Part shown: piece by piece, positions 7,524 to 12,933 of the stretch
Layout of the letters: every line of letters begins with the position of its first letter
How positions within the stretch are numbered: the first letter of the stretch is position 1
Program-made: the position numbers and the translations under genes
Origin: JBKJUK01 sp046590705
Lineage (GTDB): Bacteria > Acidobacteriota > Thermoanaerobaculia > Gp7-AA8
Direction of reading: 5' to 3'
Assembly (NCBI GenBank): GCA_046590705.1
Contig: JBKJUK010000083.1
Location: 1 to 17,233 of the forward strand
DNA length: 17,233 nt
Notes under the pieces: model-generated
Told to the model about the DNA's origin: nothing
Databases searched by the model: none
The model's input: only the letters and a program-made list of their open reading frames with translations

Positions 7524-7548
7524 GTAGGGGCGCGATGCTCGCGCCCGC
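7524..7548. repeat. GGGGCGCGA hairpin in the convergent intergenic gap
   Basis: GGGCGCGA (7528-7535) pairs perfectly with TCGCGCCC (7539-7546) around TGC, within GTAGGGGCGCGATGCTCGCG. It resembles a common intergenic palindrome of GC-rich genomes. It could serve as a bidirectional transcription barrier between the convergent genes, but no T-tract follows on either strand. Confidence 0.5.
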
Positions 7549-7659
7549 TCTCCAGCGCTTTACGAACGGGCAAAAAACGAACGCTCACTCGTCCTGAAAG
7601 ACCCCGCTTGTCAGGCCGTCCGAGATGACTCCTGGAGTCGTTGCCAGCAACAGCAGTAT

Positions 7660-9579
7660 CTACTCCGGTCCCCGGGCCCCAGACCCCGGCCCGAGCCCTG
7701 TACCCAGCCAGCGCTCCAGCCGCAGTTTCTGCTCCGCCGTCGGGACTTTTACTACCTGCAGATTCCAGAGTTTCGGAGGCTCACTTCCAAGCGTTGCTGT
7801 GAGTTCGTTCATCCGTCCGCGCCTCGAGACTGTGATGCGAACCTGAGCTCCAGGCTGGTACTGCTCGAACCGGCCTTCCCATGATTCTGCAGGAATGCGG
7901 AACCCGTCGATTGCGATGATCTCGTCGTCCACGTTGAGCCCGGCCGCGAAGGCAGGGGTATCGCGTTTCACAACCGACACGATGATCCTACCGATCTCGT
8001 TCCTGGTCGTAAGTCCGAGCCAGGCTTTCAGATCTTTCTCGCGACGCGGCGTGTGTGCCGGACTCGTCGAGGATTGCTGCTCTTGTACTTCAACAGGCGA
8101 CGGTGTCACCGCATCGGCGGGATCCTTCACGTCCTTCTTGAATTCCAGTCCCAGCCAGAGCAAAGCCTCATCGTACGAGAGCTCCTCGGTCGTCGACGTC
8201 GCACGATCCAGCCATGCTGCCACGTTCGCTCCGGCGACTTCCCTCACCAAGCCGAGAAACTCGGCAGTGGAGTATCCGCGAGCACCCGCGTAGCGCTGGA
8301 AGGCGAGTCTCATCACGTCATCGAGCGATTTCGCACCCGACGTAACCTGACGGATCCGCGCGTCGAGTATGAAGCCCACCACGCTGCCTTTCGTGTAGTA
8401 GCTGATGGCCGTATTCACGCTGTTCTCGTCGGGCCGATAGGCTTTGATCCAGGCATCCCTCGAGGCCAGCTCAGCAGATTGAACCAGCCGGCCCGGCGTG
8501 GTCTGCAGCGCCTCGACGTACTTCGAGAGTTCCTCGAGATACTCTTCGCGTGTGGTGAGTCCCGCTCGCACGAGTTCAAGACTGCCGTAGTAGTCCGTGA
8601 TCCCCTCGGCGATCCAGAGGTTCTCGGTGTATCTCTCGTTCTCGTAATCGAACGGTCCGAGTTCTGAGGGACGAAGCCGCTTCACATTCCACGCATGAAA
8701 ATGCTCGTGACTGAGAAGGTCGAGCCAGGCCAGATAGGTCTTTCGTGTCCGCATCTGGAAGCGACGGGTCATCAGCACGGTCGAGTTCCGGTGCTCGAGT
8801 CCGCCGCCGGCTTCTACGATGAAGTTGAAAAAAAGATAACGCTCGTACGGAAGACTTCCCCACAGTTTCCGATGCTGTTCGACCACCAGTGCTGCATCGC
8901 GCGCGGCCTTCGTTCCATCCCAGAATTCTTCGCCTCCAATGTTGACGAGGGAATGCGGAACACCCGCAACCTTGAATTCATGAACCACGGGATTGCCAGC
9001 CACAATCGGGGAGTCGACAAGTTCGTCAAAATCTCTGGCGCTGTAGTGATTTCTCTCGTTCTCAATCAGACTCAAGCCGCTCATCGATCGCTTCCAACTC
9101 GGCGGAAGCTCGATCACTACCTCATGGCGTGATGAGAGCTGATCCACCGGCGTAATGAATGTTGCCGGACCCTGGATCAAGGCAAACTCAGCGTCGATGA
9201 AGTTTGTCTGTACCCGCATCTCGCGTCCGTACACCCGATAGCGGAGATTGACTCGCGATGAACCAGCCGTGGCGATACGCCAGCGATTCTTGCGGGTTTT
9301 CGTGACGCTCAGTTCTTTCCCGTCGGTGGAACTCGCACGCACGCTCTCAACGTTGCGCGAATATTCACGCACCAGATACGAGCCAGGCGACCAGACCGGC
9401 ATCATCACTTCGAGCGCCGCCACACCGCGTGTCGGATAGGAGGCTGCGATTTCCATGTAGTGAGACTGCGGCGCCGGGAATGAAACGACATAACGAATGG
9501 CGCCGCCATCGGTAGCCGCCTCGAGAACGCTCGCTGCAAGCAGAAGCGCTGCACACACCGTTAGACTCAGCTTCGTCAT
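7660..9579 (-). CDS. Exported M61-family peptidase (glycyl-aminopeptidase type) with C-terminal PDZ domain
   Basis: A 639-residue gluzincin. Signal peptide about 1-22. The N-terminal beta domain (about 25-205) precedes the catalytic core, which has GGGLEH (258-263), HEHFH (H291, E292, H295) and E325 in WIAEGITDYYG, all hallmarks of family M61. A low-complexity Pro/Ser/Thr/Gln linker (about 484-512) leads into a PDZ domain (about 515-597: AWLGLTTRN, AAGLNVDDEIIAIDG, VRITVSRRG) that probably binds peptide C-termini. M61 enzymes favour N-terminal Gly/Ala. On its own strand AGGAGAT precedes the ATG with good spacing, and a 7-bp hairpin (9592-9598 with 9607-9613) lies just upstream. The last dozen residues (GLGPGSGARGPE) are encoded by a G-rich intergenic repeat that supplies the stop codon. 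It follows the amidase gene by 125 nt and may be co-transcribed. Confidence 0.9.
   Translation of the reverse strand: MTKLSLTVCAALLLAASVLEAATDGGAIRYVVSFPAPQSHYMEIAASYPTRGVAALEVMMPVWSPGSYLVREYSRNVESVRASSTDGKELSVTKTRKNRWRIATAGSSRVNLRYRVYGREMRVQTNFIDAEFALIQGPATFITPVDQLSSRHEVVIELPPSWKRSMSGLSLIENERNHYSARDFDELVDSPIVAGNPVVHEFKVAGVPHSLVNIGGEEFWDGTKAARDAALVVEQHRKLWGSLPYERYLFFNFIVEAGGGLEHRNSTVLMTRRFQMRTRKTYLAWLDLLSHEHFHAWNVKRLRPSELGPFDYENERYTENLWIAEGITDYYGSLELVRAGLTTREEYLEELSKYVEALQTTPGRLVQSAELASRDAWIKAYRPDENSVNTAISYYTKGSVVGFILDARIRQVTSGAKSLDDVMRLAFQRYAGARGYSTAEFLGLVREVAGANVAAWLDRATSTTEELSYDEALLWLGLEFKKDVKDPADAVTPSPVEVQEQQSSTSPAHTPRREKDLKAWLGLTTRNEIGRIIVSVVKRDTPAFAAGLNVDDEIIAIDGFRIPAESWEGRFEQYQPGAQVRITVSRRGRMNELTATLGSEPPKLWNLQVVKVPTAEQKLRLERWLGTGLGPGSGARGPE
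7670..7692 (-). repeat. GGCCGGGG-family repeat forming the 3' end of the M61 gene
   Basis: On the minus strand this reads GGGCCGGGGTCTGGGGCCCG and further Gs: G-runs at 7690-7692, 7684-7687, 7677-7680 and 7670-7673 with loops of 2-3 nt. GGCCGGGGTC is shared with the copy at 26-35. It lies inside the M61 coding sequence, just before its stop codon at 7660-7662. Confidence 0.6.
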
Positions 9580-9704
9580 GACATCTCCTGCGCGCTACCT
9601 GTTCCCGTAGCGCAAAGACTGAACGACACACTGCCTTCGGCCATTCCAGATCGCAGCCGCACTGCTCAGTCAATGTCCTCCGATGGAGCGCGGCCGCACC
9701 TCGC

Positions 9705-11057
9705 TCAGTTCCGGCGCTGTCCCCGCTTTCTTCCGGAAGCGACTGTGGTGATGACAGCGGTCGCACTGTCAACGGAGCCGCATTCGTTGTTGACCCGCAC
9801 CCAGTAACTCTCTGAGGTGGAAGAAATCACTGCCAGGGTCGCACTCGAGCCCCCGGCGACAGGCGTCGAGGTATCGCCCGAGGTCCCGCGAAACCATTGG
9901 TAGGAGAAAGTGCCGCTGCCGCTGACCATCACTCGCAATTGCGCCGGACTACCCTGCGCGAGCACCAGCGAGGACGGCTGCGCATCGATCGATACGGCTT
10001 TACAGGCAGATAGCGCGCTTCGTAACTCGGGAAGTTTCGCGTACAGGAAATTACCGGGACACTCGGTGACTGTGCAGGTCGCGCCGGCCGGCGTGTTGCC
10101 GTCGCGATGCGCTGACAGCCCGTTCAGCATCAGACCGCTCGGCTTGTGCAGCGTGACCACGGCCGGCGCGATTCCATTGCTTGAGGTGAGCTCCGCCATG
10201 AGATCCTGCAGACTTTTCATTGCAGCACCGGTAGGCAGCTGACTGGTGAACGTGCCCAGCATTGCCACCCCGACAGTGTTGGTGTTCCGGCAGGAAAAGT
10301 GCGCGCCGATTGCTCCCTGCCCGCCAGCTCTGCCTTCATAAATCACACCGTTTGGATCAATCAAAAAGTTGTAGCCGACGTCTCCCCAGCCGCGCGTGAG
10401 CGTGTGAAACGCCCAGATGCTGCGCACTTCCGCTTCCCAGTCGATCACATTGTTGAAACCGGCCGTGTGATGGACGAAAGCGTGCGTAACAGTGGAGAAG
10501 GCTGGCGTCCAGCGAGATCCCTGACCGTCAGGGCAACCCCAGTCCGTTCGCGAACGCACCTGAACATTTCCGAGAGTGAAGGTCTCGCTCCGTACACTCT
10601 GCGAGCGCACTCGTCCCGCTGAGGGCGGGAACATCGTGACCGTCACCTCGATCGCTGCATCCGAACAGGCAGCTTCGACATCGAATGAGTACTGCAGGAA
10701 ACGCTGCGGGCGAGAGAAATGTGTAATCCCGGTGAAGTACAGTTTCTCACCGGCGTCGGAGAGATCGCTGTCGAGTAACAGGTCACGCCACTCTGACCAC
10801 TTCTGTGAATCTTCGGAAACCCTCACCCGTATGCTGTTGCAGCTCGCGCTTCCGCTCCAGGAGAGGGCCAGCGACTGAAATGCAGGATGCTCGCTCGCCG
10901 AGGAGATATCGACAGTCTCGGAGGTCTGTCCGGCTCGCACAGGAGCGGCTTGAACGATCGCAGCGAGAGAGTTCTCTGCGGGCGTCCGGACCGAGCCGGC
11001 GCGCAGCGACGGTAACAGCGCAGGCAGCAGAGCGAGCAGAAATGCAGATCTGAGCAT
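9705..11057 (-). CDS. Exported PGRP-type N-acetylmuramoyl-L-alanine amidase with C-terminal Ig-like domain
   Basis: A 450-residue envelope protein. Signal peptide about 1-20. A beta-rich N-terminal domain (about 50-145: SIRVRVSEDSQKWSEWRDL) resembles that preceding PGRP domains in other secreted amidases. The amidase_2/PGRP domain spans about 165-345: SRTDWGC, FVHHTAG (zinc-ligand His at 196 or 197), GWGDVGYNFLID (Y229), GAIGAH, LSAHRDG (H317) and TECPGN (C333). The His-His-Cys zinc set and tyrosine are all present, so activity on the MurNAc-L-Ala bond of peptidoglycan is likely. Residues 355-437 form an Ig-like domain (YQWFRGTSGDTSTPV...YWVRVNNECGSVDSATA), probably for wall or surface binding. 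A short basic tail (GRKRGQRRN) ends it. The Shine-Dalgarno site is weak. It lies 125 nt before the M61 gene on the same strand. It could act in wall turnover or attack on competitors. Confidence 0.9.
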   Translation of the reverse strand: MLRSAFLLALLPALLPSLRAGSVRTPAENSLAAIVQAAPVRAGQTSETVDISSASEHPAFQSLALSWSGSASCNSIRVRVSEDSQKWSEWRDLLLDSDLSDAGEKLYFTGITHFSRPQRFLQYSFDVEAACSDAAIEVTVTMFPPSAGRVRSQSVRSETFTLGNVQVRSRTDWGCPDGQGSRWTPAFSTVTHAFVHHTAGFNNVIDWEAEVRSIWAFHTLTRGWGDVGYNFLIDPNGVIYEGRAGGQGAIGAHFSCRNTNTVGVAMLGTFTSQLPTGAAMKSLQDLMAELTSSNGIAPAVVTLHKPSGLMLNGLSAHRDGNTPAGATCTVTECPGNFLYAKLPELRSALSACKAVSIDAQPSSLVLAQGSPAQLRVMVSGSGTFSYQWFRGTSGDTSTPVAGGSSATLAVISSTSESYWVRVNNECGSVDSATAVITTVASGRKRGQRRN

Positions 11058-11092
11058 ATTCGATTCTAACCCCGGGAAGCGGGGCGAAATTC

Positions 11093-11130
11093 ATCGACGG
11101 TACGTCGGAGCTTCCCGACGCACCGTCGAT
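11093..11130 (-). terminator. Possible terminator hairpin after the hemerythrin-like gene
   Basis: ATCGACGGT (11093-11101) plus CGTCGG (11103-11108) pairs with CCGACG (11115-11120) plus ACCGTCGAT (11122-11130), giving 15 bp with one A/C mismatch and a 6-nt loop. It lies 8 nt after the hemerythrin-like stop codon on the minus strand and before the amidase start. Only TTT follows the stem, so it may be a weak terminator, a processing site or a repeat. A smaller hairpin CCCCG/CGGGG sits at 11070-11084. Confidence 0.4.
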
Positions 11131-11138
11131 AGTCCGGA

Positions 11139-11795
11139 CTACTTCTTCTTCGCTGCTTTCTTCCCGGAGGACGCTTTTTTAGCGGAAGCCTTCGTGCCGC
11201 TGCCGCTCTTCTTCGACGATCCACGCGCAGGCGTGGGCATCGCTGCGGCGATGGCTGCAGCCTTCACGTTCTTCACCTTGGTCGGCGTGAGTTTATGAAC
11301 GATGGCCTGAGCAAGCTTGACTGGCCGGGTGATCGGATTCTTCCACATGGCCTCGATGGTCTCGCGACGCGTCTGCATCAGGTCGCCGAGTTCCATGAGT
11401 TTCGACGATTTGAAGATTTTGCGAGCCCGGACGAACATCTCCGTCTCTTCTTCCTCGGCGTGATGCTCGATCAGATCCTTGAGCACCTTGGCTTTGGCCT
11501 TGAACTCGTTTGATTTCGGATTGGCGGCCTTCAGCGCCGGTAGCACCATATCGACGACATGATGTTCTTCGGTGGCTTCGTAGAAGAGATCCTGATCGTC
11601 CTTCTTCGCAGCCTTTTTAAACGCCGGATAGAAGATCTCTTCCTCGATCTGCGCATGCGTGCCGAGTTCCATTTCGATCTCTTCGACTAGTTCGACGCGT
11701 CGTTTCACGGCCCGGTCGGTGGTGTTGGCGAGTTCGCTCAAAAGTCTGCGCAGCTTTCCGTGATCGGTCTCCAGCATGGTGATAGCATTTGGCAT
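11139..11795 (-). CDS. Hemerythrin/HHE cation-binding domain protein with lysine-rich C-terminal tail
   Basis: A 218-residue cytosolic protein. Residues 1-130 form a four-helix HHE bundle with expected diiron ligands: H12 (ETDHGKL), H47 and E51 (THAQIEEEIF), H78/H79 (EEHHVV), and H111/H112 with E116 (EHHAEEEE). Such proteins bind O2, NO or iron, or act in stress sensing and repair. About 131-180 is helical. The last 27 residues are almost only Ser, Gly, Ala and Lys, like histone-H1-type tails. The open frame extends far upstream, but the start at 11795 is chosen because AGGAGG (11808-11803 on this strand) precedes it, the HHE domain begins at once, and upstream sequence is antisense to the divergent gene. 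A sigma-54-like promoter lies at 11837-11822. Domain sure; role unknown. Confidence 0.88.
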   Translation of the reverse strand: MPNAITMLETDHGKLRRLLSELANTTDRAVKRRVELVEEIEMELGTHAQIEEEIFYPAFKKAAKKDDQDLFYEATEEHHVVDMVLPALKAANPKSNEFKAKAKVLKDLIEHHAEEEETEMFVRARKIFKSSKLMELGDLMQTRRETIEAMWKNPITRPVKLAQAIVHKLTPTKVKNVKAAAIAAAMPTPARGSSKKSGSGTKASAKKASSGKKAAKKK

Positions 11796-11802
11796 ACGTA
11801 AT

Positions 11803-11808
11803 CCTCCT
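11803..11808 (-). promoter_or_regulatory. Shine-Dalgarno AGGAGG that fixes the hemerythrin-like start
   Basis: A perfect AGGAGG on the minus strand, 7 nt before the ATG at 11795. It decides the start against a much longer open frame that would begin inside the opposing gene. Confidence 0.85.
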
Positions 11809-11821
11809 GCGCCAGCATGAA

Positions 11822-11837
11822 TGCTTATCGTGTACCA
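11822..11837 (-). promoter_or_regulatory. Candidate sigma-54 (-24/-12) promoter of the hemerythrin-like gene
   Basis: On the minus strand TGGTAC-ACGAT-AAGCA matches 8 of 11 positions of TGGCAC-N5-TTGCA with exact GG/GC spacing. It lies 27 nt before the start codon, leaving room for the AGGAGG site. It is the weakest of the four similar sites in this window. Confidence 0.4.
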
Positions 11838-11906
11838 GCCTGAACAACGAGCGCCTGAAGCGACAGATTCTGAGACGTGTTCAACATCAGGAAAGGAAAA
11901 CCGACG

Positions 11907-12518
11907 ATGAACATCCTGCGAAAAATGTTCGGCCCGAGTCGAGCCGAGATCTGGCGCCAGCTGAGCGAAGAGATCGACGGTACCTACCAGGAAGGAAGCT
12001 TCTGGAAAGGCGACAAGGTCGAGGTGTCGCATGGCGAGTGGACGGTCACGCTCGACAAGTACGTCGTTTCCACGGGCAAGGTCGTTCTGGTCTTCACCCG
12101 GCTGCGCGCGCCCTTCGTCAACAGCGGCGACTTTCGATTCAAGGTCTATCGCAAAGGAGTTTTCAGTGACCTCGGGAAATTCTTCGGCATGCAGGATCTG
12201 GAAGTCGGACAGGAACCCTTCGACGAAGAATTCATCATTCAGGGAAACGACGAAACGAAAGTGCGGGAACTGTTCGCCAGCGCCGAGTTGCGGGCTCTGA
12301 TTTCCGCGCAGAAAGACATTCAATTCTGCCTCCGGGACGATGAAGGCTGGTTCGGAAAGCAGTTCCCGGCAGGAGTCGACGAACTTCAGTTCGTAGCTCT
12401 CGGCATCATCAAGGATAAGGAAAGACTGAAGAAACTGTTCGACCTCTTCGCCGAAACCCTCGAGCAACTCTGCCGCATCGGCTCGGCAACCAAAAGCGCT
12501 CCGGCAGTAAAGCTGTAG
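11907..12518 (+). CDS. Conserved-looking cytosolic protein of unknown function
   Basis: A 203-residue soluble protein without signal peptide or membrane segment. I do not recognise a named family with certainty; it recalls DUF3137-like proteins, held weakly. An alpha/beta pattern with many aromatics is visible: SRAEIWRQLSEEIDG, SFWKGDKVEV, GEWTVTLDKYVVSTGK, FRFKVYRKG, FDEEFIIQGNDETKVRELF (about 105-123), DDEGWFGKQFP and a C-terminal helical segment DKERLKKLFDLFAETLEQLCRIG. The ATG at 11907 is preferred to a GTG at 11877 because GAAAGGAAAA (11891-11900) is a usable ribosome site before it. It is divergent from the hemerythrin-like gene and shares a 111-nt regulatory gap with it, so the two may be linked. 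No promoter of its own was recognised. Confidence 0.75.
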   Translation: MNILRKMFGPSRAEIWRQLSEEIDGTYQEGSFWKGDKVEVSHGEWTVTLDKYVVSTGKVVLVFTRLRAPFVNSGDFRFKVYRKGVFSDLGKFFGMQDLEVGQEPFDEEFIIQGNDETKVRELFASAELRALISAQKDIQFCLRDDEGWFGKQFPAGVDELQFVALGIIKDKERLKKLFDLFAETLEQLCRIGSATKSAPAVKL

Positions 12519-12547
12519 CTTCTCGCGCGTGCGTCGCCACCCTACGT

Positions 12548-12660
12548 GTGTGGCACAGGCAATCCTGCCTGTGGCGCGCTGCCTGTGTTCAGTGCCATGG
12601 CCCAGACGCTCCGGACACTCCGCCACAGGCAAGATTGCGGCAAGATTGCCTGTGCCACAC
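12548..12660. repeat. Palindromic CACAGGCAATCCTG repeat element
   Basis: A 17-nt arm at 12548-12564 (GTGTGGCACAGGCAATC) is the exact reverse complement of 12644-12660. Nested inside, GCCTGTGGCG (12567-12576) is the exact reverse complement of 12621-12630. The left arm can also fold locally (CACAGGCA with TGCCTGTG around ATCC). The right side holds a perfect 11-nt tandem duplication, GGCAAGATTGC, at 12628-12638 and 12639-12649. A partial second copy is at 17219-17233. This looks like a REP-type or MITE-like intergenic element. Confidence 0.75.
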
Positions 12661-12897
12661 AACTTCGGAGGTGAATCCGCTGATTCCGCCTTCTACCTCT
12701 CTCAGCTGAACTCCCGCAGCCACGTCATGCTTCGCATCCTGCACCCGTTCCCCGGAACGGCGCACTAACGCCAGCCACGTTTTTCCATCCAAGAAAAACG
12801 TCCCTCAAATCCAATGCTTTGGAATCCAACCAATCGTCCCAGGGAGCGTCCCGCCGGTTGTGCGCGTAAGATCAATCAATTAGCGGTGTTTCCGGCG
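12661..12897. other. Non-coding remainder of the gap before the sensor kinase
   Basis: No supportable gene. ACGTTTTTC (12777-12785) and GAAAAACGT (12793-12801) form a perfect 9-bp hairpin with a 7-nt loop, and CCGTTCC/GGAACGG at 12745-12760 form a tight one. The segment TCCAA-TGCT-TTGGA at 12810-12823 is a small dyad. It lies about 75 nt upstream of the promoter candidate and could be an activator site, but nothing similar precedes the other candidates. Confidence 0.4.
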
Positions 12898-12913
12898 CGG
12901 CATTGACGTTGCT
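12898..12913 (+). promoter_or_regulatory. Candidate sigma-54 (-24/-12) promoter of the sensor kinase gene
   Basis: CGGCAT-TGACG-TTGCT matches TGGCAC-N5-TTGC(A/T) at 9 of 11 positions with exact spacing, including a complete TTGC box. The predicted transcription start is only about 10 nt before the ATG at 12934. This leader is unusually short and fits the lack of a clear Shine-Dalgarno site. If real, the kinase/regulator operon could be autoregulated. Confidence 0.45.
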
Positions 12914-12933
12914 CCGAGATCACGCACACGGAC

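Noticed and set aside
9592..9613. Hairpin before the M61 gene as a riboswitch or attenuator
   Set aside because: Only a 7-bp stem near the Shine-Dalgarno site; no conserved riboswitch core or leader peptide was seen.
12552..12567. TGGCAC within the palindromic repeat as a sigma-54 promoter
   Set aside because: TGGCAC is present, but no GC box falls at the required spacing and it belongs to a repeat.
11796..12662. Long minus-strand open frame extending the hemerythrin-like protein to 507 residues
   Set aside because: The upstream half is antisense to the 203-residue gene, lacks domain signal, and a perfect AGGAGG marks the start at 11795.
12529..12768. 79-codon open frame in the gap before the kinase
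   Set aside because: It translates the CACAGGCAATCCTG palindrome; such frames are repeat by-products, and no ribosome site is visible.
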